A stretch of DNA of 64,000 nucleotides from Aequorivita xiaoshiensis (GCF_022008395.1 NZ_JAIRBB010000001.1:62001-126000), one strand, 5' to 3'. Shown: positions 46,148 to 54,298, counted from the first letter of the stretch. Numbers and translations are program-made. Notes: generated from the sequence alone by a model not told the origin.

Positions 46148-47170
46148 TTATGAATTTTCACGTACTTTCCACTCCCACTTCCAGGCCGACGCTAAGGCTT
46201 CTTCCATTGTTTTTTGTGCCTTCCAGCCTAATTCTTCATTCGCTTTTTTAGTATCAGCATAAACAGAAATAACATCACCTGGACGACGATCTACAATTTT
46301 GTAATTTAATTTTTCACCTGTAGTTTTCTCAAACGAATTCACTACCTCCAGCACAGAGCTTCCTCTTCCTGTACCCAAATTGAAAACTTCATAATTCGAT
46401 TTGTTTTTTTCTGAAAGAAGGCGTTCTAAAGCAATAACGTGTGCTTTTGCTAAATCTACAACATGAATATAATCGCGAATACAGCTCCCATCTTCAGTTG
46501 GATAATCGTCACCAAATACTGAAAGTTGTTCGCGAACTCCAGCCGCAGTCTGAGTGATAAACGGGACTAAATTTTGTGGCACTCCTGCAGGTAGCTCTCC
46601 AATTAACGCAGTTTCGTGTGCTCCAATTGGGTTGAAATAACGAAGGGCAATAGTTTTTAAAGAAGATACAGAACAAGTGTCTTTTAATATCTCCTCAGCA
46701 ATTTGCTTGGTATTACCATAAGGTGAAGTTGCAGGTTTTACGGGAGCATCTTCAGTAATTGGTAACGAATCTGGCTCACCATAAACAGTGCAAGATGAAC
46801 TGAAAATAAAATTATTAATATGATGAGTATTACACTCTTGAAGCAAATAAATAAGAGTGTTTAGATTATTTTCGTAATACAATAACGGTCTGTCTACACT
46901 TTCCCCTACAGCTTTACTTGCTGCAAAGTGAATAATACCCTCAATATCATTATTGCGCTTAAAGAAATCGGATACTGCTGCTTTCTCACGAAGGTCCAAA
47001 CGTTCAAAAGTGGGTGGAGTTTTAGTGATATCTGTAATACCTTCCAAAACGTCCAATGACGAATTGGATAAGTTATCTATAATTACTACTTGATATCCTG
47101 TTTTTTGTAACTCCACTACTGTGTGACTACCTATGTATCCTAATCCTCCTGTAACTAATATTTTTTTCAT
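46148..47170 (-). CDS. galE: UDP-glucose 4-epimerase
   Basis: GalE interconverts UDP-glucose and UDP-galactose for the Leloir pathway and surface glycans. The 340-residue extended SDR has the NAD motif GGLGYIGSHT (8-17), the catalytic SSSCTVYG and YGNTK pair, and the C-terminal AADTKKANEELGWKAQ-type substrate region. It lies 33 nt downstream of the aminotransferase gene on the same strand, which suggests a surface-polysaccharide operon. Specificity for the acetylated sugar cannot be excluded. Confidence 0.93.
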   Translation of the reverse strand: MKKILVTGGLGYIGSHTVVELQKTGYQVVIIDNLSNSSLDVLEGITDITKTPPTFERLDLREKAAVSDFFKRNNDIEGIIHFAASKAVGESVDRPLLYYENNLNTLIYLLQECNTHHINNFIFSSSCTVYGEPDSLPITEDAPVKPATSPYGNTKQIAEEILKDTCSVSSLKTIALRYFNPIGAHETALIGELPAGVPQNLVPFITQTAAGVREQLSVFGDDYPTEDGSCIRDYIHVVDLAKAHVIALERLLSEKNKSNYEVFNLGTGRGSSVLEVVNSFEKTTGEKLNYKIVDRRPGDVISVYADTKKANEELGWKAQKTMEEALASAWKWEWKVRENS

Positions 47171-47203
47171 AATTATACTCCTGTAACTCAGGCTATTTCA
47201 TTA

Positions 47204-48364
47204 TTAATTATTTTCCATAAATTCGATCACAGTTTTTGTGATATAATCTATCTGCTCATCATCAAGCTCGGTATGCATTGGTAAAGAAATAACCTCTTTG
47301 ACTAACTGATTGGTAACCTTAAAATCTTCCTCTTTATAACGCTCATCTTGGTAAGCCTTTTGAAGATGTAATGGAATTGGGTAATAAACACCGCAAGGAA
47401 TTTCTTTTTCATTCAAATGTTTTACTAAAGCATCGCGATCTGCATCTACAATTTTCAATGTATATTGGTGGTAGACATGACAGTTGCATCCGTCTATTTC
47501 TTCATTCGAACAATTTCCACAGCCAGTAGGTGTAATGATATTTTTATGATTTTTAAAAGCTTCAGAATATTTTTGAGCTGCAATTTTTCGAGCTTTATTA
47601 TAGTCATCTAAATGAGGTAATTTTGCACGAAGCACAGCAGCTTGAATAGAATCTAATCTACTATTAACGCCTACCACATCATGGTGATAACGTTCGTACA
47701 TCCCATGATTTACAATGCCGCGAATTATGTGCGCCAAATCATCGTCATTTGTAAAGATTGCACCCCCATCACCGTAACATCCTAAGTTCTTAGAAGGGAA
47801 AAATGAAGTAGAAGCAACATGCCCAATGGTACCAGTTTTTTGCTTAGTGCCATCTTTTGAAGTATAATCTGCGCCAATTCCTTGGGCGTTATCTTCGATT
47901 ACATAAAGATTGTGTTCTTTTGCAACTTCCATAATTTCATCCATATTGGCCGCTAAACCAAAAAGATGTACAGGAACAATAGCTTTTGTTTTAGGAGTTA
48001 TGGCTTTTTTTATTGCTTCAATGTCAATATTGAAGTTAACCGGATCCACATCAACTAAAACCGGAGTTAACTGTAAAAGTGCAATAACCTCTACAGTTGC
48101 GGCAAAAGTGAAATCGGCAGTGATAACCTCATCACCAGGCATTAAGCCAAGACCCATCATTGCAATTTGAAGAGCATCGGTACCATTTGCACAAGGAATA
48201 ACGTGTTTTACCCCAAGGTAATCTTCAAACTCCTTTTGAAATTGGTGAACTTCTGGACCATTTACGAAAGCTGTAGTTTCAATTACATTCATAATAGAAC
48301 TGTCTACACGCTCCTTAATATTTTTATACTGACCCTTAAGGTCTACCATTTGAATTTTTCTCAT
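47204..48364 (-). CDS. DegT/DnrJ/EryC1/StrS family aminotransferase
   Basis: This 386-residue PLP sugar aminotransferase has the PLP Asp (DNAQ, about 158) and Lys192 in FFPSKNLGCYGDGG. It should transfer an amino group to a keto nucleotide sugar for LPS or capsule. An unusual Cys cluster (C282, C285, C293, C295 in GCGNCSNEEIDGCNCHVYHQ) lies just before the HQYTL motif near the active site. The start is ATG 48364, because upstream codons to 48421 are atypical. galE follows after 33 nt. An 18-bp palindrome lies 39 bp upstream. Confidence 0.92.
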   Translation of the reverse strand: MRKIQMVDLKGQYKNIKERVDSSIMNVIETTAFVNGPEVHQFQKEFEDYLGVKHVIPCANGTDALQIAMMGLGLMPGDEVITADFTFAATVEVIALLQLTPVLVDVDPVNFNIDIEAIKKAITPKTKAIVPVHLFGLAANMDEIMEVAKEHNLYVIEDNAQGIGADYTSKDGTKQKTGTIGHVASTSFFPSKNLGCYGDGGAIFTNDDDLAHIIRGIVNHGMYERYHHDVVGVNSRLDSIQAAVLRAKLPHLDDYNKARKIAAQKYSEAFKNHKNIITPTGCGNCSNEEIDGCNCHVYHQYTLKIVDADRDALVKHLNEKEIPCGVYYPIPLHLQKAYQDERYKEEDFKVTNQLVKEVISLPMHTELDDEQIDYITKTVIEFMENN

Positions 48365-48402
48365 GTTTTGTAATAGTATTGAATTTGTAAAATTACGAAA
48401 AA

Positions 48403-48420
48403 TGAAGTTTGTAAACTTCA
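48403..48420 (-). promoter_or_regulatory. 18-bp palindrome upstream of the aminotransferase gene
   Basis: TGAAGTTTGTAAACTTCA at 48403-48420 has perfect 8-bp arms and a 2-nt centre. It sits 39-56 bp before the ATG at 48364, where an operator or activator site would lie. No regulator is known. Confidence 0.4.
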
Positions 48421-48501
48421 ACTTAACGAGTTATTGCCTATTTCCATTATTGAGAGGATATTTTAGAATTTGGAAGTCGAATTTTGGTATTTTTACACGC
48501 G

Positions 48502-49740
48502 ATGCACACTATATATAACCTAATTATTTATCTAGCCTCCTTTGCGTTGAGGATTGTAGCGCTATTCAGCAAAAAAATGAAATTGTTTGTTGATGGCAGA
48601 AAAGATGTTTTGGATATTCTTGATAAAAACATCTCGTCTTCCGATAAAACTATTTGGTTTCACTGCGCATCCTTAGGTGAATTTGAACAGGGAGTGCCGA
48701 TTATGGAGGAGGTGAAAAAGGCAAAACCCGGTTACAAAATTATAATTAGTTTCTTTTCACCTTCAGGTTATGAGATTAAGAAAAACACACCTTTAGCAGA
48801 TGTAGTTGTTTATTTACCGATGGACACACCCTTAAATGCCAAGCGATTTATAAATGCTATACACCCATCGCTTTCAATTTTTGTGAAATATGAGTTCTGG
48901 CCAAACTATCTTCTTCAATTAAAAAAGAAAAACATCCCAACCCTACTTGTTTCTGGAGTATTCAGAGAAAATCAAATCTTTTTTAAACCTTATGGCGGAT
49001 TCATGCGGAAAGCACTAAATAGTTTCAACCACTTTTTCTTACAAGAAGAAAATTCGGTTAAACTATTAAAAAGTATAGGTTTTAAAAACACAACCTTAAG
49101 TGGTGACACACGATTTGATCGAGTTTCTCATCAAATTGAAATGAACAATACGCTAGAGTTTGCTAAGGAATTTAAAGGCGACTCACTTTGCGTTGTTTGC
49201 GGGAGTACTTGGCCAGAAGATGAAGCTGTTCTTGTAGATTATATAAATTTCGCACCAAGAAATGTGAAATTTATTATTGCGCCACATAAAATTGAACAAA
49301 GTAAAATTGAAGCGTTTACTGAAAAACTATACAAACACAAGGTTATTCTTCATTCGCAGAAAGACGATGTTAATCTTGTTGACTACTCCGTGTTAATAAT
49401 TGATTGCATTGGCCTTCTTACAAAATTATACAGCTATGCAGATATCGCCTATGTAGGCGGTGCTATGGGTACAACTGGATTACATAACATTTTAGAACCA
49501 GCAACTTTTGGTCTGCCTATTATAATTGGAAAGAATTACAATGAGTTCCCAGAAGCCATACGTCTCCGTAATTTAGCTGGCCTGTTTTCAATTTCAAATC
49601 CCCGAGAACTTAGTGATGTTTTAACCAAGTTGGTCTCTGACGCAAACTATAGAAAAAAAACAGGAATGATCAGTGGGCACTTTGTTAACGCAAACACTGG
49701 AGCCACTAATAAAGTAATGGATTATATTAATAAACATTAA
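48502..49740 (+). CDS. waaA: 3-deoxy-D-manno-octulosonic acid transferase
   Basis: WaaA attaches Kdo to lipid A precursor at the inner face of the cytoplasmic membrane. The 412-residue protein has an N-terminal hydrophobic anchor, the acceptor-side motif FHCASLGEFEQ with the catalytic Glu, and the C-terminal GT-B motif GAMGTTGLHNILEPATFGLPIIIG. The start is ATG 48502, in preference to a TTG six codons earlier. The gene is divergent from the aminotransferase-galE pair, fitting an envelope-polysaccharide neighbourhood. Confidence 0.94.
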   Translation: MHTIYNLIIYLASFALRIVALFSKKMKLFVDGRKDVLDILDKNISSSDKTIWFHCASLGEFEQGVPIMEEVKKAKPGYKIIISFFSPSGYEIKKNTPLADVVVYLPMDTPLNAKRFINAIHPSLSIFVKYEFWPNYLLQLKKKNIPTLLVSGVFRENQIFFKPYGGFMRKALNSFNHFFLQEENSVKLLKSIGFKNTTLSGDTRFDRVSHQIEMNNTLEFAKEFKGDSLCVVCGSTWPEDEAVLVDYINFAPRNVKFIIAPHKIEQSKIEAFTEKLYKHKVILHSQKDDVNLVDYSVLIIDCIGLLTKLYSYADIAYVGGAMGTTGLHNILEPATFGLPIIIGKNYNEFPEAIRLRNLAGLFSISNPRELSDVLTKLVSDANYRKKTGMISGHFVNANTGATNKVMDYINKH

Positions 49741-49894
49741 AGCTAAACCTTCATTTTTTTCACAAATTTCATTGCACTTTTACATGAATCTTCTTATTTA
49801 ATTAGCAATTCTTTCACAATTTTTAGTATTTAATTACCATAGGCGTATTTCTAATTCCCTTAGATTTGTCCCAACAATCTAATTAAACCTATAT

Positions 49895-50110
49895 ATGAAA
49901 AAATTATTTACATTATTTGCTATATCTGCTGTGGCACTTGGTTCTTGTCGTGAAACTAAAACTGAAACCAAAGAAGTAATTCGCGAAGTAGAAGTTGGAA
50001 CTCCTGAAAAAACAGACAACGAGGGGATTTTAGAAAGAGCCGCTAAAAAAGTAGATAAAGAAGTAAATGAAGAAATAGACAAAACAATTGATGAAATCGG
50101 AAACGACTAA
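49895..50110 (+). CDS. Tiny acidic lipoprotein, family member 1
   Basis: This 71-residue lipoprotein has a signal peptide ending VALGSC, then RETKTETKEV and a charged helix ending in acidic residues. It resembles the products at 50161 and 53430 (shared SCRE/SCRD start and Glu/Asp/Lys-rich tail). It is followed 50 nt later by the second copy. The function is unknown. No membrane domain lies beyond the lipid anchor. Confidence 0.8.
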   Translation: MKKLFTLFAISAVALGSCRETKTETKEVIREVEVGTPEKTDNEGILERAAKKVDKEVNEEIDKTIDEIGND

Positions 50111-50160
50111 TCACTTTGTAACCTTAACATACTAATCACTAACTAAAACTAAATCAAACG

Positions 50161-50409
50161 ATGAAAAAATTAACAATGATTGCCTTATTTGCAGGATTCT
50201 TAACAGTTTCTCTTACATCTTGTAGAGATCAAGAAACTAAAGAAGAAACTTTAGAAGAATCTTTAATTGAGGACATGCAAGATAAGGATGCAGATATTAA
50301 AGTAAAAGACGACGGAGACAAGATTAAGATGAAAACCGAAGACGAAAAGGTGAAAATTAAAACCGACGAAGACGGTGATACCAAAATTAAGGTAAAGGAT
50401 AGAAACTAA
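50161..50409 (+). CDS. Tiny acidic lipoprotein, family member 2
   Basis: This 82-residue lipoprotein has a signal ending SLTSC, followed by RDQETKEET. It then has alternating acidic/Lys-rich units (KVKDDGDKIKMK, KVKIKTDEDGDTKIKVK) that look like repeated beta-hairpins or divalent-cation-binding strands. It is 50 nt after the first family member, with no terminator between, and probably cotranscribed. A terminator follows. The function is unknown. Confidence 0.8.
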   Translation: MKKLTMIALFAGFLTVSLTSCRDQETKEETLEESLIEDMQDKDADIKVKDDGDKIKMKTEDEKVKIKTDEDGDTKIKVKDRN

Positions 50410-50433
50410 TTTTTATCTAACCTAAACAATTTT

Positions 50434-50462
50434 AAGGATGCCTAGAAATGGGCATCCTTTAT
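50434..50462. terminator. Terminator between lipoprotein and repressor genes
   Basis: AAGGATGCC (50434-50442) pairs perfectly with GGCATCCTT (50451-50459) and sits between the convergent ends of the lipoprotein and XRE-S24 genes. Its last bases touch the stop codon of the minus-strand gene. Confidence 0.8.
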
Positions 50463-51229
50463 TATTTCAACCCACTTATTTGTCCTTTTAATTCGTCCAT
50501 AGACTGCTGCAATTGTCTCAGTAAACTACTTTCTGAAGGCTCATCTACACCGAAGCTCAACTTACTATTCACCATCCAAAGCTCTTGAATATCTCTTACT
50601 TTTACTTCTATAGGTAAATAACTTTCGTTTAGTGAAATTAGCCTAATAGACTGAGGGTTTCCTGGTATCTTCTGTAATTTTTTTACTAGTACAGAATCTC
50701 TTAAAACAACAATATAAATTTTTGAATCGGTAGCTTCATTAATGCTTGCTACTGCCCTACCCAAAACCCATTCATTAGGTTTTATATTTGGCAACATACT
50801 ATCTCCTTCTACCTGAAAACCTCTATATGAGGCATTTCTATATTCTGGCAAAGGAATATTAAATGCGGGTAAAGTTTGATACCAGCCTGTATCCTGAATA
50901 TTGTTAGGATATCCAGCTGCAGCTTTTTGATTTACCAAAATTATACTGTCATTGCCATCTGTATCCAAAGTGATAACCTTTGGACTAACATCTCCTCGAG
51001 AAGAATCGATGTGCTTCTCATAACTCTTGCCGTAAAGCCACAACGGATTAATATTAAATTGTGCCATTAACTCCATTACTACTTTACCAGTAATTTTTGT
51101 TTTACCACGCTCAATATCAGCGGTGGTAGACCCAATATCTAAAAGTTCAGCAAACGATTGCTGCGTGTGTCTTTGTTCTTCGCGAATTTTCTTAAAGCGC
51201 TGTGCCTCAATTGTTAGTTTAGATTCCAT
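50462..51229 (-). CDS. XRE-S24 LexA-like transcriptional repressor
   Basis: This 255-residue protein has an N-terminal XRE helix-turn-helix (about 8-65, TQQSFAELLDIGSTTADIERG) and a C-terminal S24 peptidase domain. A self-cleavage site Ala105-Gly106 (KAAAGY), the nucleophile Ser144 (GDSM) and Lys183/184 (VLVKKL) have the spacing of LexA-type autoproteases. It should repress target genes until DNA damage triggers self-cleavage. The start is ATG 51229, because the long upstream frame is the other gene's leader. A consensus promoter lies at 51233-51263. It is divergent from the radical-SAM pair and not part of a prophage. Confidence 0.92.
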   Translation of the reverse strand: MESKLTIEAQRFKKIREEQRHTQQSFAELLDIGSTTADIERGKTKITGKVVMELMAQFNINPLWLYGKSYEKHIDSSRGDVSPKVITLDTDGNDSIILVNQKAAAGYPNNIQDTGWYQTLPAFNIPLPEYRNASYRGFQVEGDSMLPNIKPNEWVLGRAVASINEATDSKIYIVVLRDSVLVKKLQKIPGNPQSIRLISLNESYLPIEVKVRDIQELWMVNSKLSFGVDEPSESSLLRQLQQSMDELKGQISGLK

Positions 51230-51232
51230 ACA

Positions 51233-51273
51233 CAAATATACTTCATTTTGGAATATATCCAAATTAAATTTGG
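51233..51273 (-). promoter_or_regulatory. Promoter and operators of the XRE-S24 gene
   Basis: On the minus strand TTTG (51263-51260), 19 nt and TATATTTG (51240-51233) form a consensus promoter whose start would lie at or just before the ATG, giving a nearly leaderless mRNA. Two palindromes cover it: TTGGA-N5-TCCAA (51248-51262) and CCAAATT-A-AATTTGG (51259-51273). This suggests autoregulation by the repressor. Confidence 0.65.
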
Positions 51274-51303
51274 ATTTTACCCTATATTCTAGGATTATTT
51301 CCT

Positions 51304-51328
51304 TAATTTTGGCAATATTCCAATATTG
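51304..51328 (+). promoter_or_regulatory. Operator-covered start region of the radical-SAM gene
   Basis: TAATTTTG (51304-51311) is a -7 box. The perfect palindrome CAATATT-CC-AATATTG (51313-51328) begins 2 nt later and ends 1 nt before the ATG, so a bound repressor would block initiation. A -33 box was not found. Confidence 0.6.
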
Positions 51329-51329
51329 T

Positions 51330-52613
51330 ATGGATTTTAAAAGAATAAACGAAAAGTTAGAAATACTAGCAGACGCAGCAAAATATGACGTTTCCTGCTC
51401 CTCTAGCGGTAGTAATAGAAAGAACTCAAATAAAGGTTTAGGCAATAGCAACGGCATGGGAATATGCCATAGCTATACCGAAGACGGTAGATGTGTTTCC
51501 TTATTAAAAATACTCTTAACCAATCACTGCATTTTTGATTGCGCTTACTGTGTAACTCGAAAAAGTAACGATATAAAACGAGCTGCTTTTAAGGTTCAAG
51601 AAGTTGTTGATCTAACCATTAATTTTTACAGACGTAATTATATAGAAGGCCTATTTCTAAGCAGTGGAATTTTCAAGAATGCCGATTACACCATGGAGCG
51701 ATTAATTGCAGTGGCAAAAAAGCTCAGGCAAGAAGAAAATTTCAACGGTTATATTCATTTAAAATCTATACCCGGGGCTAGTGATGAATTGATGCGGGAA
51801 GCCGGACTTTATGCAGATAGGCTGTCGGTAAATATTGAGATTCCAACGGAAAAAGGCTTAAAACTACTTGCACCTGAAAAGGATAGAAAGGATTTCATAA
51901 AACCTATGGAAAAGGTGAAAAATGAAATCATTCAGTATAAAAATGAAAAGAAACTTCTAAAAAGAGTTCCCATTTACGCACCTGCTGGCCAAAGCACTCA
52001 AATGATAGTTGGGGCTAGTGGCGAAACCGATGCTGAAATAATGTACACTTCAGCATATTTTTACAAATCGTTTAACCTAAAGCGAGTTTATTATTCCGGC
52101 TACGTTCCAATTAGTAATGACAATCGCCTTCCCACAATCGGATCTGCTGTTCCAATCTTACGCGAAAACAGACTCTATCAAACCGATTGGCTTCTTCGAT
52201 TTTATGGATTTGACGTTCGTGAACTGTTAAACAAAGAACATCCAAATCTAGAGTCGGATATAGATCCAAAACTAAGTTGGGCATTAAGAAATCTAGATCA
52301 ATTTCCTATTGATGTCAATAAAGCTGATAAGAGAATGTTATTACGCGTGCCAGGCTTAGGGCTAAAATCTGTAAATAAAATTATCAAGGCACGCAGATAT
52401 CGAAAATTAAATTGGGAAAACTTAAAATCTATTGGAGCTTCCTTAAACCGAGCTAAATATTTTATTATTTGCGATTCTACTACTTTTGAAACAAAGGATA
52501 GAACCTCCGCCCAACTCAAAAGCATAATTCTATCAAACTCAAATTCTAAGTTTTCGGCAACTTTAAGCAATCAATTAAGCCTTTTCGACAATCACAATAC
52601 ACTATCTGCGTGA
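51330..52613 (+). CDS. Putative DNA modification/repair radical SAM protein (TIGR03916-like)
   Basis: This 427-residue radical-SAM enzyme has the 4Fe-4S cysteines C67-x3-C71-x2-C74 (NHCIFDCAYC) and a Gly-rich SAM-binding region. A C-terminal helix-hairpin-helix (about 325-350, KRMLLRVPGLGLKSVNKIIKA) suggests DNA binding. The family is linked to uracil-DNA glycosylase-type proteins and is proposed to act in DNA repair, with no defined reaction. The start is ATG 51330, preceded by a -7 box and palindrome. The stop overlaps the next gene's GTG by 4 nt. The divergent LexA-like gene supports damage regulation. Confidence 0.9.
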   Translation: MDFKRINEKLEILADAAKYDVSCSSSGSNRKNSNKGLGNSNGMGICHSYTEDGRCVSLLKILLTNHCIFDCAYCVTRKSNDIKRAAFKVQEVVDLTINFYRRNYIEGLFLSSGIFKNADYTMERLIAVAKKLRQEENFNGYIHLKSIPGASDELMREAGLYADRLSVNIEIPTEKGLKLLAPEKDRKDFIKPMEKVKNEIIQYKNEKKLLKRVPIYAPAGQSTQMIVGASGETDAEIMYTSAYFYKSFNLKRVYYSGYVPISNDNRLPTIGSAVPILRENRLYQTDWLLRFYGFDVRELLNKEHPNLESDIDPKLSWALRNLDQFPIDVNKADKRMLLRVPGLGLKSVNKIIKARRYRKLNWENLKSIGASLNRAKYFIICDSTTFETKDRTSAQLKSIILSNSNSKFSATLSNQLSLFDNHNTLSA

Positions 52614-53377
52614 AAACTATTTTAAAATACGACGGTTCTTTTGAAGGTCTATTATCAGTTGTGTTTTATGTTTATGAACACAAATTAAAAGAGGTTTCAA
52701 TTATAAAAGATAAGCATTACGAACCTAACTTTTTCGACCATAGCATAGCAATACTTTCTGAACCAAAAAAAGCCAAGCGAGTCTGGCAAGGCTTGTCTAA
52801 GAAATTATCACCTAAAGCGAAGACTAAGCTTTACAAAGCATTTTTAAGTGAAACCTTAAAAATTGAAAATACTATTCTTTATTATATAAGAAAAGCGTTA
52901 TCCGCAAGTGTAAGTATAGAAAATGATTTTACCGATTCGGAAATTCTACATATAGAAAAAACCGTAAAAAAGGTAGACCGAGAAAAACACAGGATGGATG
53001 CATTTGTACGATTTCAACTTACTAAGGACGGAATATACTTCGCTACAGTAGAACCAGATTTTGATGTTTTACCTCTAAATGCACGCCACTTCAAAACTAG
53101 ATATGCAGATCAAAGGTGGTTGATTTACGATTTAAAAAGAAATTATGGAATATTTTACGACTTATTAGAGGTTCAGACCATTACCTTAGAGCTAGCTAAA
53201 GATATTAATAGAGGAGATAAAGCTTCTATATATTTTACTTATGAAGAAATAGAGTTTCAAAAGCTATGGTTCAATTACTTTAATAGTAGTAATATAGTTT
53301 CAAGAAAGAATATAAAGCTACATATTAAGCATATTCCTAAGCGGTATTGGAAATTTTTAACAGAAAAAAAATTTTGA
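52610..53377 (+). CDS. TIGR03915-like DNA repair partner protein
   Basis: This 255-residue protein belongs to the family that always accompanies the TIGR03916 radical-SAM enzyme. In other bacteria the same domain is fused to a uracil-DNA-glycosylase-like domain. Here it is unfused. It starts with GTG overlapping the upstream TGA (GTGA), so the two are translated together. Conserved-looking parts are KKVDREKHRMDAFVRFQ, DFDVLPLNARHFKTRYADQRW and the basic C-terminus HIKHIPKRYWKFL. No catalytic motif can be named. Confidence 0.88.
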   Translation: MKTILKYDGSFEGLLSVVFYVYEHKLKEVSIIKDKHYEPNFFDHSIAILSEPKKAKRVWQGLSKKLSPKAKTKLYKAFLSETLKIENTILYYIRKALSASVSIENDFTDSEILHIEKTVKKVDREKHRMDAFVRFQLTKDGIYFATVEPDFDVLPLNARHFKTRYADQRWLIYDLKRNYGIFYDLLEVQTITLELAKDINRGDKASIYFTYEEIEFQKLWFNYFNSSNIVSRKNIKLHIKHIPKRYWKFLTEKKF

Positions 53378-53399
53378 ATCATTTTTTTACTTACTTTTG
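53373..53399 (+). promoter_or_regulatory. Probable promoter of the third tiny lipoprotein gene
   Basis: TTTG (53373-53376) and TACTTTTG (53392-53399) match the consensus boxes but with a short 15-nt spacer. The -33 box overlaps the end of the preceding gene. The ATG follows 30 nt after the -7 box. Confidence 0.5.
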
Positions 53400-53429
53400 C
53401 TCATTATTAATCACTAATACATTACCAAA

Positions 53430-53690
53430 ATGAAAAAAATATTTTTATCACTTGCAGCTCTTGCTTTAGTTGCTTCTGTTTACTCTTGTAGAGAAACTAC
53501 CGAAGTAAAAGTTGACGAAACTGCTGAGTCTATTGAAACTGAAACTGAAAACGCATTAGATAACACTGGTGACGCTATTGATGACGCTGTTGATGCAACA
53601 GGAGATGCAATGGAAGATGCAGGAGATGCTATCGAAGATGCTGCTGAAGACACTAAAGATGCTGTAGAAGACGCAACTGACGGTCAGTAA
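53430..53690 (+). CDS. Tiny acidic lipoprotein, family member 3
   Basis: This 86-residue lipoprotein has a signal ending SVYSC, then RETTEV, and a long acidic helix with repeated Asp-Ala-(Thr/Met/Ile)-(Gly/Glu)-Asp units, such as GDAIDDAVDATGDAMEDAGDA (split: GDAIDDAVDATG, DAMEDAGDAIEDA). The composition suggests an extended acidic rod on the membrane surface. It resembles the genes at 49895 and 50161. A terminator follows. The function is unknown. Confidence 0.82.
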   Translation: MKKIFLSLAALALVASVYSCRETTEVKVDETAESIETETENALDNTGDAIDDAVDATGDAMEDAGDAIEDAAEDTKDAVEDATDGQ

Positions 53691-53713
53691 GCAATAAATT
53701 TACTATAAAATTT

Positions 53714-53744
53714 AAGCCTTTTCTTAATTGAAAAGGCTTTTTTT
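53714..53744 (+). terminator. Intrinsic terminator after tiny lipoprotein 3
   Basis: AAGCCTTTT (53714-53722) pairs with AAAAGGCTT (53731-53739), followed by a run of T. Nine base pairs. Confidence 0.85.
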
Positions 53745-53766
53745 TGCATTATAGGTTAATCAAAGA

Positions 53767-54273
53767 TCATCTTAACATCTTTTCTCTTTCTTCTCTAATT
53801 GGAATCCTAGTCCATTTTTTATCCAATTCAGACTTACTGCTCTCTTCAGTAACAATCTTGGTATCTTTAATTTTTTTGAGATTTAGTTTTTTCTCACGAG
53901 AAATAAACAACCCAGAAGTTAGTCTATTCTTATATTTTAAATGGTGAACAAATACCGGCAATGGCTCGGTTGGTTTCCATTTATTCTCTGTAAGTGCTAT
54001 TCGTATAAAAGTTAGATCGGGATTGTTGTCTGTCGGTCTAAATCTGTTTAGGTTTTCTATATAGTCCTGATAGTAATCTTTAAAGAAAACATTGTTGAAA
54101 TCGAAGTTGTCTAACTTTTCATAAAATTCCTTAATATCATCTAAAGCCATGGAAGCTCGCTGTGGATTTGAAAACCTATGTCTAAATTCAACGATTAAGT
54201 TATGAAACTTTCGCTGTTTTTCGATGAATGGTTTTGTACCAAGAGAAAGAATATTCAATATCAAATTAGCCAT
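53767..54273 (-). CDS. Hypothetical protein, orphan
   Basis: This 168-residue frame has a protein-like composition, Phe/Asn/Asp-rich in the middle (LDNFDFNNVFFKDYYQDYIENL) and Lys/Arg-rich at the end. It has no signal peptide, no membrane helix and no recognised domain. The start is ATG 54273 in ATTAGCCAT context. A -7 box at 54306-54299 and tandem 10-bp repeats lie upstream. It stands alone between the lipoprotein and the tRNA pair. The function is unknown. Confidence 0.6.
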   Translation of the reverse strand: MANLILNILSLGTKPFIEKQRKFHNLIVEFRHRFSNPQRASMALDDIKEFYEKLDNFDFNNVFFKDYYQDYIENLNRFRPTDNNPDLTFIRIALTENKWKPTEPLPVFVHHLKYKNRLTSGLFISREKKLNLKKIKDTKIVTEESSKSELDKKWTRIPIREEREKMLR

Positions 54274-54298
54274 TAGTTTTTAGCATTTTGATGAATGG

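Noticed and set aside
50462-53377. Prophage remnant reading of the XRE-S24 gene
   Set aside because: No integrase, phage structural or lysis genes nearby; the partners are repair-type genes and the module has its own operators.
53540-53690. GATGC-type short repeats as a minisatellite or CRISPR-like array
   Set aside because: They are in frame and encode the acidic Asp/Ala repeats of the tiny lipoprotein; spacers are absent.
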